A stretch of 64,000 bases of DNA from contig NZ_JACHNP010000002.1 in NCBI RefSeq assembly GCF_014206815.1, positions 186,001-250,000 on the forward strand. The letters are read 5' to 3'. The translations under genes and the position numbers were made by a program. Each line of letters begins with the position of its first letter. The stretch's first letter is position 1. The notes under the pieces were generated by a model that was not told the DNA's origin, did not search any database, and saw nothing but the letters and a program-made list of their open reading frames with translations. Origin of the DNA: Xanthomonas sp. F10. Lineage in GTDB: Bacteria; Pseudomonadota; Gammaproteobacteria; Xanthomonadales; Xanthomonadaceae. This document shows positions 7,879-17,919 of this stretch, one piece after another.

Positions 7879-10800
7879 TGCCGCAGCAAGCTGGCGCCGC
7901 TCGCGCCGCCGTGCGCGGCGGGCGTACCAGCGTTCGCGCAGGCAGGAGAAGATCACGTACAGCGCCGGGGTGCTGAGCAGGGTCAGGCTCTGCGAGATCA
8001 GCAGGCCACCGATCATCGCGATGCCGAGCGGGCGGCGCAGTTCCGAGCCTTCGCCCAGGCCCACGGCCAGCGGCACCGCGGCCAGGATCGCCACCATCGT
8101 GGTCATCATGATCGGGCGGAAGCGCACGATGCAGGCCTCGCGCGCGGCCTCCAGCGGGGTCTTGCCGTGCTCGCGTTCGGCGACCAGGGCGAAGTCGATC
8201 ATCATGATCGCGTTCTTCTTGACGATGCCGATCAGCAGCACCAGTGCGATCATCGAGATCACCGACAGTTCGGTGCCGGTGACCCACAGCGCCAGCAGCG
8301 CGCCCATGCCGGCGGCCGGCAGCGTGGAGAGGATGGTCACCGGGTGCACCAGGCTCTCGTAGAGCATGCCCAGCACGATGTAGACCACCACGATCGCGGC
8401 CAGCACCAGCACCAGCATCGAGTTCGGCTGCAGCTGCACGCCGAAGCCGCCGCCGTCGGCGATGCGGATGTCGCCGGGCATGCGCAGCCCGGCCACGGCG
8501 GCGGCGATGATCGCATCGCCCTCGCCGGTGCTCACGCCAGGGGCCAGGTTGTAGCTCAGGTCCATGGTCGTGTACTGGTTCATGTGGGTGATCTGCGACG
8601 GCGCCAGGCCCGGCACCTGGTGGGCGACCGCGGTCAGCGGGATCATCGTGCCGTTGCGGGTGGGCACGTAGATGCGGTTCAGCGCCGCCGGCGTGGCGGT
8701 CTGGTCCGGCAGCGCGTTGACCACCACGCTGTACTGGTTGAGGTCGGAGTAGATGGTGGAGATCTGGCGCTGGCCGAACGCGCCGTACAGCGCGCCGTCG
8801 ATGGCGCCGATCGACACGCCCAGGCGCGCGGCCAGGGCGCGGTCGATGACGATGTTCTGGCGCAGGCCGGCGTTGTCCACGTCGGTGCCGACATCGCGCA
8901 GCTTGGGGTTCTGCTTCAGCGCGGCCTGCAGTTTCGGCAGCCACTCCTGCAACTGCGCGTTGTCGTTGCCCTGCAGCGAGACGCGGTACTGCGCGCCCTG
9001 GCTGGTGCCGCCGCCGCCGTCGCTGGGCAGGTCCTGGATCGCGCGCAGGCGCAGCTGCAGGTCGGGGTAGCGGTCGGCCTTGGCGCTGAGCCGCGCCAGG
9101 ACCTCGGCGGTGGTGTCGGTGCGGCCTTCGTCGCGGCGCTTGAGTTCGATGTTGAAGCTGGCGCTGGAACCCTGGCGGCTGCTGCCCAGGCGCGCGCCGA
9201 CGATCTTCACCGCCGGGTCGGACATCAGCATGTCGGTGATGCGGCGCTGGCGGCTGACCATGTCGGCGAAGGACACGGTGGCGCTGGAGGTGGCGCGTCC
9301 CCAGATCAGGCCGGTGTCCTGCGCCGGGAACGAGCCCTTCTTGACCGCGCCGGCCAGGAACACCGTGGCCACGATCAGCAGCAGCGGGGTCAGTGCCAGC
9401 AGCAGCGCGTGGCGCAACGAGAAGTCCAGGGCCACGGTGTACACGCGCAGCATGCGTTCGTGCATGCGCTCCAGCCAGGCGCCGAAGCGGCCGGGGCGTT
9501 CCGGCTCGGCGTGCGCGGACAGGAAGCGGCTGCACAGCGCCGGGGTGAGCGTGAGCGAAACCACCGCCGAGACGCAGATCGCCGCCACCAGGGTGACGGT
9601 GAACTCGCGGAAGAACACCCCGATCATGCCGCTGGCGAACAGGATCGGAATGAACACCGCCACCAGCGAGGCGGTGATCGAGACGATGGTGAAGCCGATC
9701 TCGCGCGCACCGGCCAGCGCCGCATCCAGCCGCGACATGCCTTCGTCGAGGTGGCGCATGATGTTCTCGATGACCACGATCGCATCGTCGACGACGAAGC
9801 CGATCGCGATCACCAGCGCCAGCAGGCTCAGGTTGTTGAGGGTGAAGCCCATCACGTGCATCGCCAGCGCCGCGCCGGCCAGCGACAGCGGCACGGTGGC
9901 CGCGGCGATCAGCGTGGGCGCCAGCCGACGCAGGAACAGCGCCATGGTCAGCACCACCATCGCCAGGCTGATCATCAGCGTGGCCTGCACCTCGTTGAGC
10001 GAGGCGCGGATGGTCGGGGTGCGGTCGAAGTACGCCGTCATCCTGGTGCCCGGCTGCAGGTAGGTGCGCAGCATCGGGATCTCGGCCTTGACCCGGTCCA
10101 CCGTCTCCACGATGTTGGCGCCGGCACGGGTGAACACGTACATCACCACCGCCGGCTTGCCGCCGAACCAGGCCGCCTGGTAGGCGTCCTGCTGGCCGTC
10201 GTAGACGTTGGCGATGTCGCGCAGGCGCACCGTGCGGCCCTGCTGCTGGCTGATCACCACCTGGCCGAAGTCGGCGGCCTTGGCCACCGCGTCGTTGGCG
10301 ACGATGGCGGTGGTGGTGGTGCCGTCGCTGAGGAAGCCGGTGGGCGAGGTGACGTTGGCAGCGCGCACCGCATTGCGCAGGTCGTCCGGGGTCAGGCCCA
10401 TGGCATTGAGCGCGCGCAGGTTCACGTCCACCCGCACCGCCGGGGTGGAGGCGCCGCCGATGTCCACCGAGGACACGCCGCTGATCTGGCGCAGGCGCTG
10501 CGCCAGCAGCGAATCGGCGACGTTGTACAGCTCGTCGGCCGATTGCGTGTCCGAGGTCAGGGCGATGGCGATGACCGGGTCGTCGTTGGGATTGGCCTTC
10601 TGGTAGCGCGGCGTGGCCAGGCCGGAGGGCAGGTCGGCCTGCGCGGCGTTGATCGCGCTCTCCACGTCCTGTGCCGCCGAGTCGATGTTGCGGTTGCTCT
10701 GGAACACCATGAACACCTGGCTGTTCCCCTCCGAACTGGAGGAACGCATGGTGTCGATGCCGGGCACCTGGCCCAGGTGCCGTTCCAGCGGCGCGGTGAC

Positions 10801-10986
10801 CGTGGACGCCATGGTCGCGGCGTCGGCGCCGGCCTGGCTGGCCTGCACGAAGATCACCGGGATCGAGATGTTCGGCAGCGCCGCCACGCCCAGGCGCAGG
10901 TAGCACATCATGCCGATCACGAACAGGCCGATGGCCAGCAGCGCGGTGCCGATGGGACGGCGGATGAAGGGCGCGGAGATGTTCAT
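7864..10986 (-). CDS. mdtC: RND multidrug efflux permease, MdtC/MuxC-like
   Basis: A 1,040-residue inner-membrane drug/proton antiporter of the RND (HAE1) family: FIRRPIGTALLAIGLF at the N-terminus, two large periplasmic loops and about 12 helices. The TM4 region carries VVDDAIVVIENI with the paired Asp needed for proton relay. It is the last gene of an mdtA-mdtB-mdtC-like minus-strand operon; MdtB and MdtC form a heterotrimer in Escherichia coli. The start codon lies 20 bp past a heptad repeat arm and lacks a clear Shine-Dalgarno. The last residues (AAAGIRH) and stop are encoded in another heptad arm, so the original C-terminus may have been altered. Confidence 0.92.
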   Translation of the reverse strand: MNISAPFIRRPIGTALLAIGLFVIGMMCYLRLGVAALPNISIPVIFVQASQAGADAATMASTVTAPLERHLGQVPGIDTMRSSSSEGNSQVFMVFQSNRNIDSAAQDVESAINAAQADLPSGLATPRYQKANPNDDPVIAIALTSDTQSADELYNVADSLLAQRLRQISGVSSVDIGGASTPAVRVDVNLRALNAMGLTPDDLRNAVRAANVTSPTGFLSDGTTTTAIVANDAVAKAADFGQVVISQQQGRTVRLRDIANVYDGQQDAYQAAWFGGKPAVVMYVFTRAGANIVETVDRVKAEIPMLRTYLQPGTRMTAYFDRTPTIRASLNEVQATLMISLAMVVLTMALFLRRLAPTLIAAATVPLSLAGAALAMHVMGFTLNNLSLLALVIAIGFVVDDAIVVIENIMRHLDEGMSRLDAALAGAREIGFTIVSITASLVAVFIPILFASGMIGVFFREFTVTLVAAICVSAVVSLTLTPALCSRFLSAHAEPERPGRFGAWLERMHERMLRVYTVALDFSLRHALLLALTPLLLIVATVFLAGAVKKGSFPAQDTGLIWGRATSSATVSFADMVSRQRRITDMLMSDPAVKIVGARLGSSRQGSSASFNIELKRRDEGRTDTTAEVLARLSAKADRYPDLQLRLRAIQDLPSDGGGGTSQGAQYRVSLQGNDNAQLQEWLPKLQAALKQNPKLRDVGTDVDNAGLRQNIVIDRALAARLGVSIGAIDGALYGAFGQRQISTIYSDLNQYSVVVNALPDQTATPAALNRIYVPTRNGTMIPLTAVAHQVPGLAPSQITHMNQYTTMDLSYNLAPGVSTGEGDAIIAAAVAGLRMPGDIRIADGGGFGVQLQPNSMLVLVLAAIVVVYIVLGMLYESLVHPVTILSTLPAAGMGALLALWVTGTELSVISMIALVLLIGIVKKNAIMMIDFALVAEREHGKTPLEAAREACIVRFRPIMMTTMVAILAAVPLAVGLGEGSELRRPLGIAMIGGLLISQSLTLLSTPALYVIFSCLRERWYARRARRRERRQLAAAGIRH

Positions 10987-11006
10987 GGGGCCGGGACCAG
11001 GAGAGC

Positions 11007-11144
11007 CGGGACCCGGGACTCGGGACACGGGACCCGTGCGAATTGGTCGCTTTGTTGTTCAGTGGCAAGCGCGTAGGTATGGCTGTTTTGCAGGTGCGCG
11101 CGGAGCCCGCTTTGCGGGTCCCGGGTCCCGGGTCCCGGGTCCCG
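11007..11144. repeat. Inverted pair of four-heptad arms inside the efflux operon
   Basis: Left arm 11007-11034: CGGGACC, CGGGACT, CGGGACA, CGGGACC. Right arm 11117-11144: GGTCCCG four times. The arms are 82 bp apart and fill the gap between the stop of the mdtB-like gene (11159) and the start of the mdtC-like gene (10986), so an mdtBC transcript would carry a long GC hairpin there. Confidence 0.85.
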
Positions 11145-11158
11145 GCTTCTCAAGCCCC

Positions 11159-14100
11159 TCATGCCGGCCGCTCCATTGACACCCGCGCCGCGCGCCGCTC
11201 GCGCCATGTCCGCACACGCTCGGAGGCACGTTCCATGTACAGGTAGATCACCGGCGTGGTGTACAGGGTGACCAACTGCGACAGCAGCAGGCCGCCGACG
11301 ATGGAGATGCCCAGCGGGCGGCGCAGTTCCGAGCCGATGCCGTCGCCCAGCGCCAGCGGCAGCGCGCCGAGCATCGCCGCGGCGGTGGTCATCATGATCG
11401 GGCGGAAGCGCAGCAGGCAGGCGCGGCGGATCGCGTCGTGGGCGCTGGCGCCCTCCCGGCGCGCGTCGATCGCGAAGTCGATCATCATGATCGCGTTCTT
11501 CTTGACGATGCCGATCAGCAGCACGATGCCGACGATGCCGTCCACCGACAGGCTCAGCCCGCACAGCATCAGCGCCAGCAGCGCGCCGACACCGGCCGGC
11601 GGCAGGGTGGAGATGATCGTCAGCGGATGGATGTAGCTCTCGTAGAGCACGCCCAGCACGATGTAGATCAGCACCACCGAGGCCAGCAGCAGCCACACCA
11701 CGTCGGTCTGGCTGCCGGTGAACTCGGCGGCCTTGCCGATGAACTCGGCATGCAGCTGCGGCGGCAACTGCAGCTGGGCGCGGGTCTCCTCGATCGCCGC
11801 CACCGCCTGCGACAGCGAATAGCCCGGCGCCAGGTTGAACGACACCGTCACCGCCGGCAGCTGCTGCTGGTGGCTGACCACCAGCGGCGTGGTCGACTGC
11901 TTGGCCTCGGCCACCGCCGCCAAGGGCACGGTGCCGCCGCTGCCGACGGTGATGCCGGTGTTCTGCGCGCCGATGCCGGTGGCGGTGGACGAGTTGCTGG
12001 AAGTGGTCTGGCCGAAGCTGGTGGCGTTGCTCGCGGTCAACGCGCCGCTGCCGTTGCTGGCCACCGCCAATTGGTTCAGCAGCGCGGTGCTAGTGCGGAA
12101 CTCCGGCGCCACTTCCAGCACCACGCGGTACTGGTTGAGCTGGGTGAAGATGGTGGAGATCTGGCGCTGGCCGAAGGCGTCGTACAGCGTGTCGTCGATG
12201 GTCTGCATCGGCACGCCGAGGGCGCTGGCCTTGTCGCGGTCCACGCGCAGTTCCAGCGCGCGGCCCTGGTTGGCCAGGTTGTTGTCCACGTCGGCCAGTT
12301 CCGGGCGCTTGCGCAGCGCCTCGGTCAGGCGCGTGGCCTGGGTCGCCAGTTCGGTGCTGTCCACGTCCGAGAGCGAGTACTGGTACTCGGTGGCGGCCAC
12401 GCGGGTATCCAGGGTCACGTCCTGCACCGGCTTCAGGTACAGCGCCACACCGGGTAGCCCGGCCACCGCCTTCTGCAGCCGCGGCAGCAGGTCTTCCAGG
12501 CTGTCGCGGTCGCTGCGCGGCTTCAGCACGATGCTGAGCTGGCCCTGGTTGAGCGTGGGGTTCATCGAGCCGGCGCCGATGAAGGCGGCCACGCCGGTCA
12601 CCGCCGGGTCGCGGCGCAGCGCCTCGGCCACCGCCTGGGTGCGCTGCTCCATCTGCGGGAACGCCACGTTCTGGTCGGCCTGGACCACGCCGGTGATCAG
12701 CCCGGTGTCCTGCTCGGGCAGCAGGCCCTTGGGGATCACCACGTACAGCAGCACGGTCAGCACCATGGTCGCCAGCGCCACCAGCAGGGTCAGCTTCTGG
12801 TGGCCCAGCACCCAGTCCAGGCTGCGTTCGTACAGCCCCACGGTGCGCGACCACAGCGTAGTCTTGCCGGCCGCCGCCGCGCGCTCGTGCGCGTCCTCGC
12901 CCTCGGGCAGGGCGTCGGGCTTGAGTAGGTAGGCACACATCATCGGCGTGAGCGTCAGCGACACCAGCATCGAGATCACCACCGCGATGCTCAGCACCCA
13001 GGCGAACTCGTGGAACAGGCGGCCGGTGACGCCGGGCATCAGGATCAGCGGCAGGAACACCGCCACCAGCGACACGGTCAGCGACAGCACGGTGAAGCCG
13101 ATCTGGCGTGCGCCGATCTCCGCGGCCTCGCGGCCGCTCTTGCCCTGTTCGATGTAGCGCACGATGTTCTCGATCATCACGATCGCATCGTCGACCACGA
13201 AGCCGGTGGCCACCACCAGCGCCATCAGCGACAGGTTGTCCAGCGACATGCCGGCGAAGGCCATCACCGCGAAGGTGCCGGCCAGCGACAGCGGCACCGC
13301 CACCGACGGGATCACCGTGGCCCACAGCCGGCGCAGGAACACGAAGATCACCGCCACCACCAGGCCGATGGTCAGGATCAGGGTGAACTTGACCTCGTGC
13401 ACCGAGGCACGGATGGTCTCGGTGCGGTCGGAGAACACGTCCAGGTGCACGCCCGCCGGCAACACGCCCTGCAGCTGCGGCAGGATCGCGCGGATCTGCT
13501 CCACCGTCTGCACGATGTTGGCGCCGGGCTGGCGGCGCACTTCCAGCAGCACCGCCGGCTTGCCGTCGGCCCAGGCGGCGAGCTGGTCGTTCTCCACCCC
13601 GTCCACCACCTTGGCCACGTCCGAAAGCCGCACCGGCGCGCCGTTCTTGTAGCTGATGACGGTGTCGCGGTACTCGGCGGCACTGGACAGCTGGTCGTTG
13701 GTGCCGATGCTGTAGGACTGGGTCTTGCCGTTGAGCGAGCCCTTCGGCGCGTTGACGTTGGTCTGGGTCAGCGCGCTGCGCAGCGCCTCCATGGTCAGGC
13801 CCATGTTCGACAGCTGCGCCGGATTGACCTGGATGCGCACCGCCGGGCGCACGTTGCCGGCGATCGACACCAGGCCCACGCCCGGCACCTGCGACAGGCG
13901 CTGGGCCAGGATCGAGTCGGCGTAGTTGTTGACGTCGCGCAGCGGCAGCGTGTCGGAGCTGAGCTTGAGGGTGAGGATCGCCGCGTCGGCCGGGTTCACC
14001 CGGTTGTAGACCGGCTGGTAGGGCAGCGAGGAGGGCAGGGTGGACTGGCGGATCGCCGCCTGCACGTCCTGCGCGGCGATGTCGATGTCGCGGTCCATCG

Positions 14101-14386
14101 CGAATTGCAGCACGATCGTGGACAGGCCGGCCGACGAGTCGGAGGTCATCATCTGCAGCCCGGAGATCTGCCCGAGCTGCCGCTCCAGCGGCGTGGTCAC
14201 CAGCGAGGCCATGGTGCTGGCGTTGGCGCCGGGATATTGCGTGGTCACCACCAGGCTGGGCGCGTCGATTTCCGGCAGCGCCGACACCGGCAGCTGCCGG
14301 TAGCCGAGGATGCCGAGCAGCAGCACGCCTGCCATCAGCAAGGTGGTGGCGATCGGGCGGCGGATGAAGATCGTCGAAAAGCCCAC
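11159..14386 (-). CDS. mdtB: RND multidrug efflux permease, MdtB/MuxB-like
   Basis: A 1,075-residue RND permease, start FIRRPIATTLLMAGVLLLG. It has the TM4 motif VVDDAIVMIENIVRYIEQG with the proton-relay aspartates and the C-terminal IGIVKKNAIMMIDFAI. It follows the membrane fusion protein gene and precedes the mdtC-like gene in the same orientation. In the second periplasmic loop a roughly 40-residue Ser/Thr/Asn/Gly-rich stretch (around ASNGSGALTASNATSFGQTT) looks inserted relative to the partner permease. Substrates cannot be deduced. No outer-membrane factor gene accompanies the operon here, so a TolC-like protein encoded elsewhere is probably used. Confidence 0.92.
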   Translation of the reverse strand: MGFSTIFIRRPIATTLLMAGVLLLGILGYRQLPVSALPEIDAPSLVVTTQYPGANASTMASLVTTPLERQLGQISGLQMMTSDSSAGLSTIVLQFAMDRDIDIAAQDVQAAIRQSTLPSSLPYQPVYNRVNPADAAILTLKLSSDTLPLRDVNNYADSILAQRLSQVPGVGLVSIAGNVRPAVRIQVNPAQLSNMGLTMEALRSALTQTNVNAPKGSLNGKTQSYSIGTNDQLSSAAEYRDTVISYKNGAPVRLSDVAKVVDGVENDQLAAWADGKPAVLLEVRRQPGANIVQTVEQIRAILPQLQGVLPAGVHLDVFSDRTETIRASVHEVKFTLILTIGLVVAVIFVFLRRLWATVIPSVAVPLSLAGTFAVMAFAGMSLDNLSLMALVVATGFVVDDAIVMIENIVRYIEQGKSGREAAEIGARQIGFTVLSLTVSLVAVFLPLILMPGVTGRLFHEFAWVLSIAVVISMLVSLTLTPMMCAYLLKPDALPEGEDAHERAAAAGKTTLWSRTVGLYERSLDWVLGHQKLTLLVALATMVLTVLLYVVIPKGLLPEQDTGLITGVVQADQNVAFPQMEQRTQAVAEALRRDPAVTGVAAFIGAGSMNPTLNQGQLSIVLKPRSDRDSLEDLLPRLQKAVAGLPGVALYLKPVQDVTLDTRVAATEYQYSLSDVDSTELATQATRLTEALRKRPELADVDNNLANQGRALELRVDRDKASALGVPMQTIDDTLYDAFGQRQISTIFTQLNQYRVVLEVAPEFRTSTALLNQLAVASNGSGALTASNATSFGQTTSSNSSTATGIGAQNTGITVGSGGTVPLAAVAEAKQSTTPLVVSHQQQLPAVTVSFNLAPGYSLSQAVAAIEETRAQLQLPPQLHAEFIGKAAEFTGSQTDVVWLLLASVVLIYIVLGVLYESYIHPLTIISTLPPAGVGALLALMLCGLSLSVDGIVGIVLLIGIVKKNAIMMIDFAIDARREGASAHDAIRRACLLRFRPIMMTTAAAMLGALPLALGDGIGSELRRPLGISIVGGLLLSQLVTLYTTPVIYLYMERASERVRTWRERRAARVSMERPA

Positions 14387-14574
14387 GGGGAAGATCCTTG
14401 CTGGTGAGAGTCCGGCGCGGCGGTGCCGGCGCCGGGGAAGACGGCGGAATCAGCGGCGGCCGTGGCCCCGCGCCGCGATCGCGGCGCGGCATGGCGACGC
14501 CGCCGCCTGCAGGCGCCCCAGTCGCGGCCTGCCGCGCGGGCGCGGCACGGCCCTCGCCGGGGCGCGCGGCGCGC

Positions 14575-15813
14575 TCAGCGCGGCCCGCCGCCGCCGCGGC
14601 GTCCGCCGCCGCGTTGCTGCTGCTTGCCCTCGGCGGCCTTCAGTTCGGCCTCGGTCGGCTCCGGTGGCGCCTCGCCCGGCTTCAGCGCGGTCACCTTGGT
14701 GCCGGGCTTGAGCCGGAACTGACCTTCGGTGACCACCCGCTCGCCGGCCTTCAGGCCTTCGGTCAGTTGCACCTGGCTGTCGCCGACTTCCGCGCCCTGC
14801 TTGACCGTCTGCATCTTGACCGTGTTGTCGGCCTGCACCACGTACACGTAGTCGCCGTTGGGGCCGCGCTGCACCGCCTGGGTCGGCACCACCACCCCGT
14901 CGGGCACGGTGCGCAGGGTCAGGCGCACGTTGACGAACTGGCCCGGCCACAGCGCGCGGTCGTTGTTCGGGAACACCGCGCGGACCTTGAAGGTGCCGGT
15001 GTCGACGCTGATCTGGTTGTCGATCACGTCGACCTGGCCGTCGCTGGCGATCGGATGCGCGTCGGTGCGGTCCAGTGCGGCCACCGGCAGCGGCGCCGCC
15101 GCCTGCGCCTGGCGCACGTCCTGCAACTGGATCTCGGGCAGGTTGAAGGTGACGTAGATCGGGTGCACCTGGGTGATGGTGACGATGGTGCTGCTGGTGC
15201 TGACGATGTTGCCCACGTCCACCCCGCGGATGCCGGCGATGCCGTCGCTGGGGGCGAGGATGCGGGTGTACTGCAACTGCACCTGCGCCGCGCGCATCTG
15301 CGCATCGTTGGCGGCGACCGCCGCTTCGTACTGCGCCACCTGGTTGCGCTGGGTGTCCAGGTCGGTCTTGGCCACGTACTGCCGGTAGGCCGGCGAGTCG
15401 GAGCGCTGGAAGGTGGAGCGCGCGGTGGCCAGCAGCGCCTGGTTCTGGCGCTTGCTCGCCGCGGCCTGGTCGTAGCTGGCCTGCAGCGAGCGCGGGTCGA
15501 TCTGCGCCAGCAGTTCGCCTTTCTTGACTTCCTGGCCTTCGCGGAAGTTCAGGCTCATCAGTTGGCCGCCGACCTGCGGGCTGACGGTGACGGTGCTCAG
15601 CGCGGTCACCGTGCCGGTGGCGGTGGCGTAGATCGGCACCGCCTGGCTGCTGGCGGCGACCACCGTGACCGGCACCGGCGTGTTATCGCCGTCGTCGCCC
15701 ATGCCGGCGTCGCCCCCCTTGTGATGCCCGCCGCCGCGCATGAAACGCGTGCCCACCACCACCAAGGCCACCGCTGCGAGGATCAGCAGCGCAATCTTCC
15801 AGAAACGCGACAT
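14575..15813 (-). CDS. mdtA: RND efflux periplasmic adaptor (membrane fusion protein), MdtA-like
   Basis: A 412-residue HlyD-family adaptor with one N-terminal membrane anchor (FWKIALLILAAVALVVVG), a His/Gly/Asp-rich segment after it (GGGHHKGGDAGMGDDGD), a lipoyl half-motif VSPQVGGQLMSLNFREGQEVKKGELLAQID, a helical hairpin and beta-barrel domains. The C-terminus is a basic Gly/Arg tail (GGGRRGGGGPR). It links the inner-membrane permeases to an outer-membrane channel. First gene of the efflux operon; 188 bp of GC-rich sequence without a gene separates it from the mdtB-like gene. The start is the ATG just before the anchor (MSRFWK). Confidence 0.92.
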   Translation of the reverse strand: MSRFWKIALLILAAVALVVVGTRFMRGGGHHKGGDAGMGDDGDNTPVPVTVVAASSQAVPIYATATGTVTALSTVTVSPQVGGQLMSLNFREGQEVKKGELLAQIDPRSLQASYDQAAASKRQNQALLATARSTFQRSDSPAYRQYVAKTDLDTQRNQVAQYEAAVAANDAQMRAAQVQLQYTRILAPSDGIAGIRGVDVGNIVSTSSTIVTITQVHPIYVTFNLPEIQLQDVRQAQAAAPLPVAALDRTDAHPIASDGQVDVIDNQISVDTGTFKVRAVFPNNDRALWPGQFVNVRLTLRTVPDGVVVPTQAVQRGPNGDYVYVVQADNTVKMQTVKQGAEVGDSQVQLTEGLKAGERVVTEGQFRLKPGTKVTALKPGEAPPEPTEAELKAAEGKQQQRGGGRRGGGGPR

Positions 15814-16101
15814 CCGGGGAAACTCCTGTGGCGAGGCGGGGTGGAGGACCCTCCCGCAGTGGCTGGTGCAACGGTCGCGAAAGCATATCGCCGGCGCGTT
15901 GCGATTGGACCATGACTGAAGGGACAGACCCCGCGGGCGGGCGAGGCCGGTCGTTCGCTCTCGCAACGCACCGGCGGCGCATCGGTTGACACGGATTCGC
16001 AAAGGTTTTTTCCCCGCGGCGGGATCCACGGCCGCCCCCGACCGACCGCCGATGCACTACATTGACTGAACGCCTGTTGCGTCCCGACCTGGAGTCCTGC
16101 C

Positions 16102-17418
16102 ATGCCGCGCCTGTCCCGCCTGCTGTCCGCGATGCTGTTCGCCGTCCCCGCCCTGGCCTGGGCGCAGAGCGCCGAGCGCCCGGAGGTGGCGGCTGCCGCG
16201 GCCAGGCTGCAGGCCAAGGTGGTGGAGTGGCGGCGCGACTTCCACCAGCACCCGGAGCTGTCCAACCGCGAGGAGCGCACCGCCGCCAAGGTCGCCGAGC
16301 GGCTGCGCGCGCTGGGCCTGAAGCCGCAGACCGGCATCGCCCACCACGGCGTGGTGGCGATCGTCAAAGGCGCGCTGCCCGGGCCGAAGATCGCCCTGCG
16401 CGCGGACATGGACGCGCTGCCGGTGACCGAGCAGACCGGCCTGCCGTTCGCCTCCAAGGCCACCGGCGAGTACCGCGGCGAGACCGTGGGGGTGATGCAC
16501 GCCTGCGGCCACGACGCGCACACCGCGATCCTGCTCGGCGTGGCCGAGGCCCTGGTGGCGATGCGCGCGCAGCTGCCGGGCGAGGTCATGCTGGTGTTCC
16601 AGCCCTCGGAGGAGGGCGCGCCGGGCAACGAGGAGGGCGGCGCCTCGCTGATGCTCAAGGAAGGCCTGTTCCGCGACTTCAAGCCGCAGGCGATGTTCGG
16701 CCTGCACGTGTTCTCCAGCGTCCAGGCCGGCAAGATCGCGGTGCGCGGCGGCCCGCTGATGGCCGCCTCGGACCGCTTCAGCATCAAGGTGGTCGGCCGC
16801 CAGACCCACGGCTCGGCGCCGTGGAACGGCATCGACCCGATCGTGGCCAGCGCCGACCTGATCGGCGCCGCGCAGAGCGTGATCAGCCGTCGCGCCAACC
16901 TGTCCAAGCAGCCGGCGGTGCTGAGCTTCGGCGCGATCAAGGGCGGTATCCGCTACAACATCATTCCCGACGACGTGGAGATGGTCGGCACCATCCGCAC
17001 CTTCGACGAGGGCATGCGCCAGCAGATCTTCGCCGACCTCAAGACCGTGGCCGAGCACACCGCCGCCGCGCACGGCGCCAAGGCCGAGGCGCACGTGCCC
17101 GACCAGGACGGCAACCCGGCCACGATCAACGACCCGGCACTGACCGCGCGCATGCTGCCCAGCCTGCAGGCGGTGGTCGGCGCCGGCAACGTCTACGAAC
17201 CGCCGCTGCAGATGGGCGCGGAGGATTTCTCGTACTACGCGCAGCAGTTGCCGTCGATGTTCTTCTTCGTCGGCGCCACCGGCCCCGGCATCGACCCGGC
17301 GACCGCGCCCAGCAACCACTCGCCGCAGTTCCTGCTCGACGAGACCGCCCTGGACGTCGGCCTGCGCGCGATGCTGCAGGTCTCGTTGGATTATCTGGGG
17401 ATGAAGCCGGAGGCCTGA
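16102..17418 (+). CDS. Secreted M20D-family amidohydrolase
   Basis: A 438-residue zinc-dependent hydrolase of the M20D group (hippurate/indole-3-acetyl-amino-acid hydrolase type), cleaving N-acyl or N-aryl amino acids. A signal peptide (RLLSAMLFAVPALAWAQS) indicates export to the periplasm or beyond, unlike many cytoplasmic relatives. Metal-site motifs: HACGHDAHT (about residue 134), the EEG acid region (FQPSEEGAP, about 170), GLHV (about 201) and AEDFSYYAQQ near the C-terminus. The dimerisation domain lies between about residues 220 and 335. It is transcribed divergently from the efflux operon across 288 bp. For a plant-associated bacterium an auxin conjugate would be an attractive substrate, but that is inference. 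Confidence 0.88.
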   Translation: MPRLSRLLSAMLFAVPALAWAQSAERPEVAAAAARLQAKVVEWRRDFHQHPELSNREERTAAKVAERLRALGLKPQTGIAHHGVVAIVKGALPGPKIALRADMDALPVTEQTGLPFASKATGEYRGETVGVMHACGHDAHTAILLGVAEALVAMRAQLPGEVMLVFQPSEEGAPGNEEGGASLMLKEGLFRDFKPQAMFGLHVFSSVQAGKIAVRGGPLMAASDRFSIKVVGRQTHGSAPWNGIDPIVASADLIGAAQSVISRRANLSKQPAVLSFGAIKGGIRYNIIPDDVEMVGTIRTFDEGMRQQIFADLKTVAEHTAAAHGAKAEAHVPDQDGNPATINDPALTARMLPSLQAVVGAGNVYEPPLQMGAEDFSYYAQQLPSMFFFVGATGPGIDPATAPSNHSPQFLLDETALDVGLRAMLQVSLDYLGMKPEA

Positions 17419-17424
17419 AGGGGT

Positions 17425-17919
17425 GGGATTGGGGAGTCGGGAGTGGGGATTCGTAAAAGCGACAGTCCCGCAGCCTCGTGGAAGGCATCGTGCGTCGGCC
17501 CGGCAGCGATGGACAGATGGACATCCGTAGGAGCGGCTTCAGCCGCGACGGGCGTTACCGGGAAGACTGTCGCGGCTGAAGCCGCTCCTATGCGCGCGGC
17601 GCTGGATCGCCTCTGTGGGAGCGACTTAGTCGCGACGCGGGAAGCCCAGAACCGAGGGATTCCTTCGACACCAATCGTGGCCGCCCTTCCAGACTCGCAT
17701 GTGCCCTGCGCCCTTTCCCTGTAGGAGCGGCTTCAGCCGCGACGGGCATGACCGGGAAGGCTGTCGCGGCTGAAGCCGCTCCTACGACGCGCGGCGTTGG
17801 ATCGCCTCTGTGGGAGCGACGTCAGTCGCGACGCATGAAGCCTTGCAGCGACGCAAGCACCTCGACACAAGCGCGTGCAGCATCGCTTCGCCACTTCCGA
17901 ATCCCCACTCCCCAATCCC
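17425..17919. repeat. Wide inverted pair of heptad arms enclosing REP modules
   Basis: Left arm 17425-17452: GGGATTG, GGGAGTC, GGGAGTG, GGGATTC, starting 7 bp after the amidohydrolase stop. Right arm 17899-17919 plus a degenerate fourth unit: GAATCCC, CACTCCC, CAATCCC. The 446 bp between hold two tandem REP modules. The whole gap from 17,419 to queF at 17,966 is repeat sequence; I see no gene in it. Confidence 0.8.
17527..17832. repeat. Tandemly duplicated REP module
   Basis: Two similar modules about 194 bp apart. Each has a REP inverted pair (17527-17590 and 17721-17785), a shared linker (GGATCGCCTCTG) and then a shorter palindromic relative, TGTGGGAGCGAC followed by a GTCGCGAC end (17614-17636 and 17809-17832). 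This is one composite repeat copied in direct orientation. Confidence 0.85.
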
